Of a DNA stretch of 64,000 bases, positions 8,426 through 17,015 are shown piece by piece. Under the pieces are notes generated by a model. The model was not told the origin of the DNA, searched no databases, and saw only the letters and a list, made by a program, of their open reading frames with translations. The stretch covers positions 47,942-111,941 of the forward strand of contig NZ_BAABFP010000004.1 of assembly GCF_039541115.1 (NCBI RefSeq), written 5' to 3'. Position 1 is the first letter of the stretch. Each line of letters opens with the position of its first letter. The translations under genes were made by a program, and so were the position numbers. Source of the DNA: Angustibacter luteus (GTDB lineage Bacteria; Actinomycetota; Actinomycetes; Actinomycetales; Angustibacteraceae).

Positions 8426-9224
8426 GGTACTCCAGCTGGGCCCGCACGGACAGCTCGGCGGCCGGCCACAGGGCCCGGTCGACGTCCGCGTAGACCCGCT
8501 CGACGACCTCACGAGGCGTGCGGTCCCCGGCCTCGAGCGCAGCGCTGACCTGCGCCAGCCGGCTCTGCCGGTGCGCGAGGTACGCCCGGACGACGGCACC
8601 GGCGTCGGCCAGGACCGGCCCGTGCCCGGGCAGCACGGTGTGCACGGCGCCTGAGTCGGCCAGGGATCCCAGGCGCTGCAACGACTCCAGGTAGTCCTCG
8701 AGCCGTCCGTCCGGGTGGGCGACGACGGTGGTCCCGCGTCCCAGCACGGTGTCGCCGGTCAGCACCGCACTGTCCGCCGGCAGCAGGAACGACAGCGAGT
8801 CGCTCGTGTGCCCGGGGGTGGCGACGACCTGCACGTCGAGGTCATCGGCGTGGACGACGTCCCCCTCGCCCAACCCCTCGGACCCGCTGCGCTGCAACGG
8901 GTCCAGGGCCAGCACCGGAGCGTCGCTGAGCTCGGCGAAGCGTCGAGCACCGGCACTGTGGTCCAGGTGGGCGTGGGTGAGCAGCACCTTCGCGACCTGC
9001 GCGCCACGCGATCGGACGGCTGTCAGGACGGCCTGCAGGTGGCCCTCGTCGTCCGGACCGGGATCCACCACCAGTGCGGTCGAGGCGCCGGGTTCGTGCA
9101 GCACCCACGTGTTGGTGCCGTCCAGGGTCATCGGTGAAGGGTTCGGCGCCAGCACGCACAGCGCGCGGGGCGACGCCGCACCGCCGTGCCAGTCACCCGA
9201 GGGCGTTCCGAGCAGTCCGGTCAC
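8409..9224 (-). CDS. Metallo-beta-lactamase-fold hydrolase (LACTB2-like)
   Basis: A 271-residue MBL-fold protein with the metal motif THAHLDHSAG, then ATPGHTSDS, TGDTVLG and LPGHGP giving the remaining metal ligands. A C-terminal winged-helix-like tail (about 215-271) is typical of the LACTB2 group. It corresponds to Rv3677c by position. Substrate is unknown; LACTB2 relatives are ribonucleases or thioesterases. The GTG at 9224 overlaps the stop of the upstream Nudix gene; the longer frame lies inside that gene. Confidence 0.88.
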   Translation of the reverse strand: MTGLLGTPSGDWHGGAASPRALCVLAPNPSPMTLDGTNTWVLHEPGASTALVVDPGPDDEGHLQAVLTAVRSRGAQVAKVLLTHAHLDHSAGARRFAELSDAPVLALDPLQRSGSEGLGEGDVVHADDLDVQVVATPGHTSDSLSFLLPADSAVLTGDTVLGRGTTVVAHPDGRLEDYLESLQRLGSLADSGAVHTVLPGHGPVLADAGAVVRAYLAHRQSRLAQVSAALEAGDRTPREVVERVYADVDRALWPAAELSVRAQLEYLSGRS

Positions 9225-10099
9225 GGCCGGTCCTCCAGCCCACCGGCGGGGCCGGGCCGGCCGCCACCCTCGCCGTCCAGGTCGACCTCGATGGCCAGGC
9301 CGTCGCCGGTGCGCACCAACCACGGCATCACCAGGCTCAGCTGACGCTGCCGGGCGAGCAGCGCCGCGACGTCCGGCGCCTGGGCGACGTCCTCGAGCGT
9401 GACGAGCGTCGGCGGCATCATGGCGAGCGTCCCGTCACCGCCACCGGTCGCTGCCGTCCCGGCGTCGAGCCACTCGGCGTGGTCCGCCTCGCCACCGACC
9501 TCGCGGGCCCGCTGACCGGTCGGCAGGGCAGCGACGAAGAACCAGGTGTCGTACCGGCGCGGCTCGAAGACCGGTGTGCACCAACGACTCCAGGCGGTCA
9601 GCAGGTCAGTACGCAGGGTCAGTGAGCGCCGGGTGAGCAGCTCGGACAGCGCGAGGCTGCGGTCCAGCAGGGCGAGCCGGTCGGCCTCCCAGCTGTCGTC
9701 CGAGAGGTCCGCGACCACGTCGTCCGGACCCGCCCCCGCCAGCAGCACGCCGCACTCCTCGAACAGCTCGCGGACGGCGGCGCAGACCAACCCCGCGGCG
9801 TCCGGCTCGTCGACGCCCAGTCGCTCGGCCCACGCGCTCAGCGGCGGTCCGCTCCAGGGCACGGCCGGGTCGCAGTCGCGCGGGTCGACCCCGCCACCGG
9901 GGAACACGTGCATGGAGGCGGCGAACGCCATCGTCGACGTCCGGCGCATGAGGAACGCCTGCGGTCCGGCTGCGGCGTCGCGCACCAGGACGACCGTGGC
10001 GGCCCGGCGCGGGGCCGCCGGCTCGACGGCACCGTCGACGGCCGCGAAGGCGACCGCGTGGTCCCCGATCCGCGAGGTGAGGGCGAACGATCGCCGCAT
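9221..10099 (-). CDS. NUDT19-like Nudix hydrolase
   Basis: A 292-residue Nudix-fold protein. The glycine part of the Nudix box (FPGGGVDP) is separated from the catalytic helix (AAVRELFEECGVLL) by an insertion of about 35 residues, as in the NUDT19 group of CoA hydrolases. The catalytic REXXEE is present as RELFEE. It lies 2 bases downstream of the RidA gene and overlaps the MBL gene, so DUF4177, RidA, this gene and the MBL gene form one minus-strand operon. The substrate is probably an acyl-CoA or nucleotide derivative, by family inference. Confidence 0.8.
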   Translation of the reverse strand: MRRSFALTSRIGDHAVAFAAVDGAVEPAAPRRAATVVLVRDAAAGPQAFLMRRTSTMAFAASMHVFPGGGVDPRDCDPAVPWSGPPLSAWAERLGVDEPDAAGLVCAAVRELFEECGVLLAGAGPDDVVADLSDDSWEADRLALLDRSLALSELLTRRSLTLRTDLLTAWSRWCTPVFEPRRYDTWFFVAALPTGQRAREVGGEADHAEWLDAGTAATGGGDGTLAMMPPTLVTLEDVAQAPDVAALLARQRQLSLVMPWLVRTGDGLAIEVDLDGEGGGRPGPAGGLEDRP

Positions 10100-10101
10100 G
10101 C

Positions 10102-10584
10102 TCAGCGCACCCGGACGGTGATCTCCACCTCGACCGGGGCGTCCAGCGGCAGGACCGCGACGCCCACCGCGCTGCGGGCGTGGATCCCGGCGTCGCCGAA
10201 GGCCTGGCCGAGCAGCTCGCTGGCCCCGTTGACCACACCGGGCTGGCCGGTGAACGCCGGGTCGCTGGCCACGAAACCGACGACCTTGACGACCCGCTCG
10301 ACCAGGTCGAGGTCGCCGATCGCCGACTTCACCGCGGCCAGCGCGTTCAGCGCGCAGGTGCGGGCGAGGTCCTTGGCGTCCTCGGGGGACACGAGCCCGT
10401 CGCCCTCGCCCACCTTGCCGGTCGCGGCGAGCTGGCCACCCACCATGGGCAGCTGTCCCGACGTCCAGACCAGCGCGCCGTCCCGGACGGCGGGCACGTA
10501 GACGGCGACCGGCGGGGCGACGTCCGGCACGGTCAGGCCGAGCTCCGCCAGTCGCTGCTCGACGGCTCCCTGCGCGTCCGACAT
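10102..10584 (-). CDS. RidA/YjgF/UK114 family protein
   Basis: A 160-residue RidA-family protein (Rv3678c-like). It has the [10 protein letters not shown] strand, the [15 protein letters not shown] helix and the [20 protein letters not shown] end typical of the family. True RidA deaminases carry the catalytic Arg in an R-[ST]-x-V context and RSAVGV fits this, so an imine/enamine deaminase activity is plausible. The ATG at 10584 lies 2 bases after the DUF4177 stop, consistent with co-translation. Confidence 0.88.
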   Translation of the reverse strand: MSDAQGAVEQRLAELGLTVPDVAPPVAVYVPAVRDGALVWTSGQLPMVGGQLAATGKVGEGDGLVSPEDAKDLARTCALNALAAVKSAIGDLDLVERVVKVVGFVASDPAFTGQPGVVNGASELLGQAFGDAGIHARSAVGVAVLPLDAPVEVEITVRVR

Positions 10585-10586
10585 CG

Positions 10587-10736
10587 TCACTTCTCCCGCT
10601 TCAGGTAGGCGACCAGGTTGCCCTGGTCCCCGGTGACGACCTGCACGAGCTCCCAGCCGTCCTCGCCCCACTGGTCGAGGATCTGCTTGGTCGCGTGCAC
10701 GATGAGCGGAACGGTCGCGTACTCCCACTTGGCCAT
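10587..10736 (-). CDS. DUF4177 small protein
   Basis: A 49-residue protein starting [10 protein letters not shown] and containing the conserved [13 protein letters not shown] segment of the DUF4177 family (Rv3678A-like). It is short and has no membrane segment. Longer upstream frames run through low-complexity GC-rich DNA and are unlikely to be coding. It is the first gene of the operon with RidA, the Nudix protein and the MBL protein. Function is unknown. Confidence 0.85.
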   Translation of the reverse strand: MAKWEYATVPLIVHATKQILDQWGEDGWELVQVVTGDQGNLVAYLKREK

Positions 10737-10777
10737 GGCCCGCATCCTCCCCCATCCCGCACTCCGCCGCCCAGCCC

Positions 10778-10853
10778 CCCTCCCCCCGCGGTGATCATGC
10801 ACGTTCGCCCCGGGCTTGCTGGGGTGAACGTGCGTGATCACCGGGGGGGAGGG
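10778..10853. repeat. 76-bp long palindrome between two operons
   Basis: Arms of about 33 bases flank a loop of about nine. The inner part of the left arm reads GTGATCATGCACGTTC and the right arm GAACGTGCGTGATCAC, with few mismatches, and outer C-rich and G-rich tracts extend the stem. It lies just after the response-regulator stop and before the DUF4177 gene, both on the minus strand. It is probably a terminator-type hairpin; there is no U-tract. Confidence 0.7.
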
Positions 10854-10861
10854 ACGGGCCG

Positions 10862-11533
10862 TCACGTGGAGGGGCGGACCAGGCCCGTCTCGTACGCCAG
10901 GACGACGGCCTGGGCGCGGTCGCGCAGGTCCAGCTTGGTCAGGATCCGGCCGACGTGGGTCTTCACCGTCTGCTCGGCCAGCACCAGCCGGTCGGCGATC
11001 TCGCCGTTCGACAGGCCCGCGGCGATGAGCTCGAGCACCTCGGTCTCGCGTGGGGTCAGCGCGTTGAGCCGGGTCGGTCGGGCGGACGACGACGCCGGCC
11101 GCCGCGCGAACTCGGCGATCAGCCGGCGGGTCACCGTGGGCGCCAGCAGGCCGTCGCCGGCGGCCACCACCCGCACCGCCTGCACCAGCTCGTCCGCCCG
11201 GGCGTCCTTGAGCAGGAACCCGCTCGCCCCCGCCCGCAACGCCTCGAACACGTAGTCATCGAGGTCGAACGTGGTCAACACCAGCACCTTGGGGTGCCGG
11301 TCGCCAGGCATGGCCATGATCCGCCGGGTCGCCTCGATGCCGTCCAGCACGGGCATCCGGATGTCCATCAGGACGACGTCCGGGTCGTGGGTGCGCACCG
11401 CGCGCACCGCGGCCTCACCGTCGGCCGCGTCACCGGCGACGGTGATCCCGTCCTGCGCGGCCAGCAGCGCGGCGAAGCCCTGCCGCACCATCGCCTGGTC
11501 GTCGACGACGACCACCCGGATCGAGTCGGTCAC
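10862..11533 (-). CDS. NarL/LuxR-type response regulator
   Basis: A 223-residue regulator. The receiver domain (about 5-120) has the acidic pair VVDDQ, the phospho-acceptor Asp in VVLMDIRMP, Thr in LTTFD and Lys in LLKDA. The C-terminal LuxR helix-turn-helix (about 155-215) starts at LTPRETEVLELIA and has ANGEIADRL-type recognition spacing. The GTG start overlaps the stop of the histidine kinase gene, so kinase and regulator are a cognate pair. Target genes are not evident. Confidence 0.93.
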   Translation of the reverse strand: MTDSIRVVVVDDQAMVRQGFAALLAAQDGITVAGDAADGEAAVRAVRTHDPDVVLMDIRMPVLDGIEATRRIMAMPGDRHPKVLVLTTFDLDDYVFEALRAGASGFLLKDARADELVQAVRVVAAGDGLLAPTVTRRLIAEFARRPASSSARPTRLNALTPRETEVLELIAAGLSNGEIADRLVLAEQTVKTHVGRILTKLDLRDRAQAVVLAYETGLVRPST

Positions 11534-12801
11534 GGCGCTCCCAACGGCAGCTCGGCCCGGACGACGAAACCGCCGTCCGCGGAGGGCGCGGCGTCCAGGG
11601 AACCGCCCTCGGCCCCCGCGCGCTCGCGCATCCCGATGATGCCGTGCCCGGCGCCGTCGGGGTCCAGGTCGGCCGCGACGGGCTCCGGCGGCCGGTCGTT
11701 GACGACCGAGACCCGCAGCGCGGACCCGTCCCGCGCCACCACCACGCGCACCGCCGCCCCGGGAGCGTGCCGGGCGGCGTTCGCCAGCGACTCCTGCACG
11801 ATCCGGTAGGCGGCGAGGGACGTTCCGGGCCGCAGCGCGTCCCCGCCCAGCCGGACGTCCGCCTCGACGTCCTGCCCGGCCCGACGGGCCCCCTCCACCA
11901 GCTCGGCCAGCAGCTCCAGCCCGGGCTGCGGGGCGTGCTCGGCCTCGTCGTCCTCGTTGCGCAGCACCGCGAGCAGCGCCCGCGTCTCAGCCAGCGCCGC
12001 CCGAGCGGACGCGCTGATCGACTCGAGCTCCTCGCGCGCGACGTCGGGCAGGTCCGGGTGGCGGTAGCCCGCGGTCTCGGCCTGCACCACGACCAGCGAC
12101 ATGTGGTGCGCGACGATGTCGTGCAGGTCGCGGGCGATCCGCGCGCGCTCCTCCAGCACCAGCCGCCGCTGGGTCTCGGCCGAGCTCACCGCCGTCTGCC
12201 GGGACAGCGCCCGGTTGGTGCGCGCCAGCCGGCTGACCAGCAGGCCGACGACCACGATGATGGTGACGCCCACCATCCAGCCGGTCCGGACGTCCGGCGC
12301 CGAGCCCCAGGCGAACAGCAGCACCGTCGCGGCCCACGCCCCGACCACCCGCTGCAGCGGCTCGCGCAGCGCGACCGCGAACAGCAGCGCGAAGATCACC
12401 AGCGACTGCACGGTGAGCCACGTCCACGGGTCGGAGTCCGCGACCGGCAGCGTGATGGCCAGCGCGAACGCCGAGACCTCGCTGATCAGCAGCCCCAGCG
12501 TCGGCCGGGTCAGCACCAGCCCGAACGGCAACCCGGCCAGCAGCCCGACGAACGGCATCAGCCCGTAGCCGAGGGTGTCGACGTCGTACACCTCGCCGCT
12601 GGTGCCGAACGCGATGACCGACAGCGCGACCGCGACGGTCCAGGCGGCCAGGGTCAGTCGCAGGCGGCGGCGCGGGTCGGGGCTGAGCGCCGCGGGCTCG
12701 CTCCAGCGCAGCAGCGCCGACTCGACGTGCTGCCAGCCGCGGGCCGTCGCGGCCGGTGCGGCGCGCAGCCGGCGCAGCGGATGGGGTCGGGGAATCCTCA
12801 C
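11530..12801 (-). CDS. HisKA_3 sensor histidine kinase
   Basis: A 423-residue membrane kinase of the NarX/DesK type. An N-terminal region with about five or six hydrophobic segments (about 45-190) is followed by the dimerisation helix with the phospho-acceptor His in ARDLHDIVAHH (about 235-245). The ATPase domain has an N box near NAARHAP and a G box GHGIIGMRERA. There is no large extracytoplasmic sensor domain, so it may sense the membrane itself. It is translated with the response regulator downstream. Both are an insertion relative to the mycobacterial gene order. Confidence 0.92.
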   Translation of the reverse strand: MRIPRPHPLRRLRAAPAATARGWQHVESALLRWSEPAALSPDPRRRLRLTLAAWTVAVALSVIAFGTSGEVYDVDTLGYGLMPFVGLLAGLPFGLVLTRPTLGLLISEVSAFALAITLPVADSDPWTWLTVQSLVIFALLFAVALREPLQRVVGAWAATVLLFAWGSAPDVRTGWMVGVTIIVVVGLLVSRLARTNRALSRQTAVSSAETQRRLVLEERARIARDLHDIVAHHMSLVVVQAETAGYRHPDLPDVAREELESISASARAALAETRALLAVLRNEDDEAEHAPQPGLELLAELVEGARRAGQDVEADVRLGGDALRPGTSLAAYRIVQESLANAARHAPGAAVRVVVARDGSALRVSVVNDRPPEPVAADLDPDGAGHGIIGMRERAGAEGGSLDAAPSADGGFVVRAELPLGAP

Positions 12802-13012
12802 CCGACCACCGTAGGGACTTCGGCGCAGCAGGTCGTCATACCTGAGGGGTATCTGCCACCCCCTACGCAGGTCCTACCGCTCGTCCGGCGTGGAACCGCA
12901 GTGGCACAACGGATCTGGCGCCCACGGACGACGACCCGGCGGCCATCTCGTCCCTACCGTCCGGCCGGACGCGGGTCAGCCGACCCGCTGTGACGGCGGA
13001 AGGGGCGCTCTG

Positions 13013-15055
13013 ATGCGCGAGGGCACGCAGCAGCGGACGAGTACGCCGATCGGACGACGCATCCTGGTGGTGCTGGCGGCGCTCCTGGTGTTCGGGGCGG
13101 TCAGCGGGTCCGCGGCCTGGGCCGGCGGCCGGCCGCGCTCGACCGCCTCCGAGACCTCCGACGCCGCGGCAGCGGCCGTGCGGTCGCTGACCGGGGACGG
13201 CGACCCCCGGGCGACCGCGGCGCTGCTACCGGCGGACTTCGGCGCGGTGATGGGCTACTGGCCCGTCGTCGTGCGGGCCGGCGGCCGAACCGTGCTGGAG
13301 CGCGCGAGCGGGAGCTGCTCGTCCCCGTTCGGCGACACCCGCTACGACTTCTCCGCGGCCTGCCGCCAGCACGACCTCGGCTACGACCTGCTCCGCTACG
13401 CCGACCGGACCGGCCACCCGCTCGGCGCCTGGGCCCGCGCCGCCGTGGACCGGGCGTTCGACCGGCACCTGAACGAGCGCTGCGGCGGCCCGGCCTGCGC
13501 AGCGGCCGCGGCGGTCTACGCCGGCGCCGTGGACGTCAACTCCGTGCGCCAGCTCTACCGGGTACCCGCGATCGAGACCCCTATGCACTGGGGACTGGCG
13601 GGGTCGGCCGGCGCGCTGGTCCTGCTGCTCGGCTGGTGGCGGCGGCTGCGGGTCCGCACGGCGACCGTGCTCGCCCGGCTGGCCAGGGCCGCCGCTCGGC
13701 GGGTCACCGTGGGCCTGCCCACCCTGCTGGGCGCGATCGGTCTCGGCGCCTCACTGGTCCCGACGATCCTGCCCCGCCCCCTGCTCGTGCAGGCCGTGGT
13801 GTCGGCCGTCGTCGCCGTCCAGCTGGTCGCCGTCGGTGCGCTGGCCCGTCGGGCCGTGGCACGGATGCGCACGATGCGACCGAACCGGCTGCCCCCGACC
13901 GTGCAGCGCTGGGGCACGACGGCGTTGGCGATGGCGGCCATCACCGCGGGCGTCGTCGCCGGCCACGCCCGCAGCGCCGAGCTGCTCACCGGGATGGGCC
14001 AGGCGGCGCCGTCCCTGGCCGAAACCGCCCTGGCCGCCGGGCTCGCCGGCGCGCTCGGGACGGTGCTCGTCGCGGCCGGCCGCGGCCTGGCGTGGACGGC
14101 CCGCGCCGCGTGGCGCTCACGCCGCGTCCGGGTCGCCCTGCTGGTACCGGTGCTCGCGGTCGGCTCGACGGTGGGCTTCGCGGCGCCGCGCGACGCGTCG
14201 GCCGGGATCGACGTCGGCAGCAAGGGACGCCGCTACCTGGCCCACGGACTCACGGCCGACCAGATCAGCCAGGTGACCGGGAAGCCTGCACGGCAACCGA
14301 TCCGGACCTACGTCGGGCTCGGCGCGGCCGCCGATCCGCAGGACCGGGCGCGGCTGGCCGTGCGTCAGCTCGACCAGCTCGGCGGCTTCGACCGCGCCGC
14401 GGTGCTGGTGCTGATGCCGACCGGCTCGGGCTGGGTCGACCCGGCGGGCGTCGGCGCCGCGGAGTACCTGTACGGCGGCGACATCGCCTCCGTGGCCGTG
14501 CAGTACGACGACGTGCCGAGCTGGGTCGCGTACCTGAAGGGCGGGGGGGCCGGGCGCCAGACCGCGACCGCGGTACTGGACGCCGTCCGGGCCCGGGTCG
14601 ACGCGATGCCGGCCCAGCGCCGCCCCCACGTGCTGCTGTTCGGCGAGTCGCTGGGCGCGCTGTCCGGGCTGCACGCCCCGGTCGGGCGGGCGGACGCCGC
14701 GCTGTGGGTCGGCGTGCCGGGGCCGGCCCGCGAGCGCGCCGAGCAGGTGTCGGCGGACCCGAGCCAGCAGGTGCTGCTGCACGCCGACGACCCGGTGGCG
14801 GCCTGGTCCCCGGAGCTGGCGTGGCGCGACACGGCGCAGTGGAGCCGGCCGTGGGTGCCGGGGTTCAGCTTCTGGCAGGGGGTCGGCGACCTCGTCTCGG
14901 CCTACTGGACGCCGGACGGCTACGGCCACCGGTACTCCACCGAGATGGTCGACGCGTGGGTGCGGGCGGCGCACCCCTCGGCGGCGGGCAGCCCGGTGGC
15001 GGCCCGGTTGCCGCAGGTGCGGGCGGCGGTCGGCGACCTCGCGGCGGTGGGCTGA
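13013..15055 (+). CDS. Phospholipase A2-like domain fused to membrane alpha/beta-hydrolase (Abhydrolase_9)
   Basis: A 680-residue protein that seems to join two lipid-hydrolase modules. After a signal peptide or anchor (about 1-38), residues about 55-185 contain SCSSPFGDTRYDFS and CRQHDLGYD, with the His120-Asp121 pair and flanking cysteines of prokaryotic phospholipase A2. A membrane region with about six hydrophobic segments (about 193-400) follows. The C-terminal part (about 403-675) resembles the Abhydrolase_9 family, with the nucleophile elbow FGESLGAL and late Asp and His residues. The ATG at 13013 is preferred over the frame from 12890, since the latter lacks coding character and GGAAGGGG precedes 13013. 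It is divergent from the kinase gene. Confidence 0.75.
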   Translation: MREGTQQRTSTPIGRRILVVLAALLVFGAVSGSAAWAGGRPRSTASETSDAAAAAVRSLTGDGDPRATAALLPADFGAVMGYWPVVVRAGGRTVLERASGSCSSPFGDTRYDFSAACRQHDLGYDLLRYADRTGHPLGAWARAAVDRAFDRHLNERCGGPACAAAAAVYAGAVDVNSVRQLYRVPAIETPMHWGLAGSAGALVLLLGWWRRLRVRTATVLARLARAAARRVTVGLPTLLGAIGLGASLVPTILPRPLLVQAVVSAVVAVQLVAVGALARRAVARMRTMRPNRLPPTVQRWGTTALAMAAITAGVVAGHARSAELLTGMGQAAPSLAETALAAGLAGALGTVLVAAGRGLAWTARAAWRSRRVRVALLVPVLAVGSTVGFAAPRDASAGIDVGSKGRRYLAHGLTADQISQVTGKPARQPIRTYVGLGAAADPQDRARLAVRQLDQLGGFDRAAVLVLMPTGSGWVDPAGVGAAEYLYGGDIASVAVQYDDVPSWVAYLKGGGAGRQTATAVLDAVRARVDAMPAQRRPHVLLFGESLGALSGLHAPVGRADAALWVGVPGPARERAEQVSADPSQQVLLHADDPVAAWSPELAWRDTAQWSRPWVPGFSFWQGVGDLVSAYWTPDGYGHRYSTEMVDAWVRAAHPSAAGSPVAARLPQVRAAVGDLAAVG

Positions 15056-15072
15056 TCGGCCAGGATGGTCCC

Positions 15073-15867
15073 GTGAGCTCCCGCGGCGTCCTCGACCAGC
15101 CCGCTCCCCCGCCTGACGCGGTGCTGCGGTACGGCCCGCTGCCCGAGCACGTGATCGACGTCCGGTGGCCGGCGGCCGCCACGGCCGCCCCGCTGGTCGT
15201 GGTCGTGCACGGCGGCTACTGGCGCGAGGAGTACGACCGCACGCACGCCGGGCCGCAGTGCGTCGGGCTCGCTGCGGCCGGCTACGCCGTCGCCGCGATC
15301 GAGTACCGCCGGACCGGGTCGGGGAACGGCTGGGACGAGCTGTCCGCGGACGTCGCCGCCGCGCTCGAGCAGGTCGGTGGACTGGTCGCCGGGGCGGCCC
15401 AGCAGGCCGGCATGGACGTCGACCCCGCCCGCACGGTGCTCGTCGGGCACAGCGCCGGCGGGCACCTGGTGGCCTGGGCGGCGGCGACCCGCGACCTGCC
15501 CGGCGTCGTCGGCGCGGTCAGCCTGGCCGGCGTCCTGGACCTCACGCTCGCCGACGACCTGCGACTGGACGTCGGCCCCGGCGGTCCCGCCGTGCACGTC
15601 CTGCTCGGCGGGTCGCGGGTCGACGTCCCGCAGCGGTACGCCGCCGCCGACCCGACCCGCCTCGGTCCGCCCGCGATCCCGGTGGTCGCGCTGCACGGTG
15701 ACGCGGACGACGTGGCGCCCCTCGCGCTGAGCGAGTCGTACTGCGCCGCGACCGGCCAGCGGCTCGTCGTCCTGGCCGGCACCGACCACTTCGCCTGGAT
15801 CGACCCCCAGTCCACCGCCTGGCCGCACGAGCTGGCCGCGATCGACGCCCTCGCCCGCTCCCCCTAG
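15073..15867 (+). CDS. Alpha/beta-hydrolase, kynurenine-formamidase/HSL-like
   Basis: A 264-residue soluble hydrolase. It has HGGYW (about residue 44), the motif of arylformamidases and the hormone-sensitive-lipase group, and the nucleophile elbow GHSAGG with catalytic Ser. Late acid (GDADD) and His (TDHFAW) complete the triad. The GTG at 15073 lies 17 bases after the stop of the large lipase-like gene, so they may be co-transcribed. No tryptophan-degradation genes are nearby, so the substrate is open. Confidence 0.82.
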   Translation: MSSRGVLDQPAPPPDAVLRYGPLPEHVIDVRWPAAATAAPLVVVVHGGYWREEYDRTHAGPQCVGLAAAGYAVAAIEYRRTGSGNGWDELSADVAAALEQVGGLVAGAAQQAGMDVDPARTVLVGHSAGGHLVAWAAATRDLPGVVGAVSLAGVLDLTLADDLRLDVGPGGPAVHVLLGGSRVDVPQRYAAADPTRLGPPAIPVVALHGDADDVAPLALSESYCAATGQRLVVLAGTDHFAWIDPQSTAWPHELAAIDALARSP

Positions 15868-15890
15868 CCCGCCGCCCCCACCCAGCCGCC

Positions 15891-15950
15891 CCCACCCGAT
15901 CGTGGCAACCTCGCATCGCCGGCGATGCGTCGTTGCCACGATCGTGGGGT
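15891..15950. repeat. 60-bp palindrome downstream of the alpha/beta-hydrolase
   Basis: Two arms of about 29 bases meet with almost no loop: GATCGTGGCAACCTCGCATC on the left and GATGCGTCGTTGCCACGATC on the right, with a few mismatches. It lies between two plus-strand genes, so it probably ends transcription of the hydrolase gene before the ArsA operon promoter. No U-tract follows. Confidence 0.7.
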
Positions 15951-15964
15951 TGGGCGGGCTCGCG

Positions 15965-15982
15965 GAAGGCTAGGTAGCCTTC
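15965..15982. promoter_or_regulatory. Perfect palindrome upstream of the ArsA operon
   Basis: GAAGGCTAGGTAGCCTTC is a perfect 8-2-8 inverted repeat ending 5 bases before the GTG of the first ArsA-like gene. Its core looks somewhat like a DtxR/IdeR half-site pair but the spacing is not right. It may be an operator, or it may include the -10 region (TAGGTA) of a near-leaderless promoter. Confidence 0.4.
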
Positions 15983-15986
15983 GCAG

Positions 15987-17015
15987 GTGCCCACGACCGC
16001 CGCTGCGACTGCCTCCGCGACCGCCGGCGACGTCCACGAGCGCGACTGGGACGGCGTCCGGCTGCACGTGGTGACCGGAAAGGGTGGCACCGGCAAGACG
16101 ACCGTCGCGGCCGCCCTGGCGCTGGCCCTGGCCGAGCGGGGCAAGCGGGTGCTGCTGACCGAGGTCGAGGAGCGGCAGGGCATCGCGCAGCTGTTCGACG
16201 TGCCGCAGCCCGGCTACGACGAGGTGCGGATCGCGAACGGGCTGGACGGCGGCGAGGTGTTCGCGCTGGCCGTCGACCCGAAGGCCGCGCTGCTCGAGTA
16301 CCTGCAGATGTTCTACAAGCTGGGCCGCGCCGGGGGGCTGCTGGAGCGGTTCGGCGCCATCGACTTCGCCACCACGATCGCGCCAGGCGTGCGCGACGTC
16401 CTGCTCACCGGCAAGGTCTACGAGGCCGTCCGCCGACGCAGCGGCGGCCGGCCCGTGTACGACGCGGTCGTGCTGGACGCCCCCGCCACCGGGCGGATCA
16501 CCCGCTTCCTGGACGTGAACTCCGAGGTCGCCGGGCTCGCCCGGGTCGGCCCGATCCGGCACCAGGCCGACTCCATCACCACGCTGCTGCGCTCGCCGCA
16601 GACCGCCGTGCACCTGGTCACCCTGCTCGAGGAGATGCCGGTGCAGGAGACGCTGGACGGCGTCGCGTCGCTGCGCGCGGTCGGACTGCCGGTCGGCGGT
16701 GTCGTGGTCAACCAGGTGCGCGAGCCGATCCTGCCGGCCGGCCGGCTGGCGAGCGCTGCCAAAGGCAAGGTGAACCGGGCCGAGATCGGACGAGGGCTGC
16801 AGGCGGCCGGGCTGGGCCACGCCGAGTCGGACGTCGACGTGCTGGTCACGGAGGCCACCGAGCACGCGCAGCGGGTGCTGCTGGAGCAGCGCGAGCGGCA
16901 GGAGATCGACGCCCTCGCCCGCCCCGTCTACGAGCTGCCCGCACGCAGCGAGCTGGTGGACGTCGGCACGCTCTACCGGCTGGCCGAGCTGCTGCGTGAG
17001 CAGGGGATGGCATGA
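15987..17015 (+). CDS. ArsA/GET3-like ATPase, first of pair (Rv3679-like)
   Basis: A 342-residue P-loop ATPase of the anion-transporting ATPase group. The deviant Walker A motif GKGGTGKTT (about 31-39) is intact; DAPATGR corresponds to the switch II region. It lacks the arsenite cysteine triad and no ars genes are nearby, so an arsenic role is unlikely. In mycobacteria this gene and the next form a heterodimeric pair (Rv3679/Rv3680) linked to cell-envelope biology. The stop overlaps the next start (ATGA). Confidence 0.9.
   Translation: MPTTAAATASATAGDVHERDWDGVRLHVVTGKGGTGKTTVAAALALALAERGKRVLLTEVEERQGIAQLFDVPQPGYDEVRIANGLDGGEVFALAVDPKAALLEYLQMFYKLGRAGGLLERFGAIDFATTIAPGVRDVLLTGKVYEAVRRRSGGRPVYDAVVLDAPATGRITRFLDVNSEVAGLARVGPIRHQADSITTLLRSPQTAVHLVTLLEEMPVQETLDGVASLRAVGLPVGGVVVNQVREPILPAGRLASAAKGKVNRAEIGRGLQAAGLGHAESDVDVLVTEATEHAQRVLLEQRERQEIDALARPVYELPARSELVDVGTLYRLAELLREQGMA

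Noticed and set aside
11644..12993. Plus-strand frame opposite the histidine kinase gene
   Set aside because: Composition is His/Arg/Pro/Gly-rich without motifs, while the kinase on the other strand has all its boxes.
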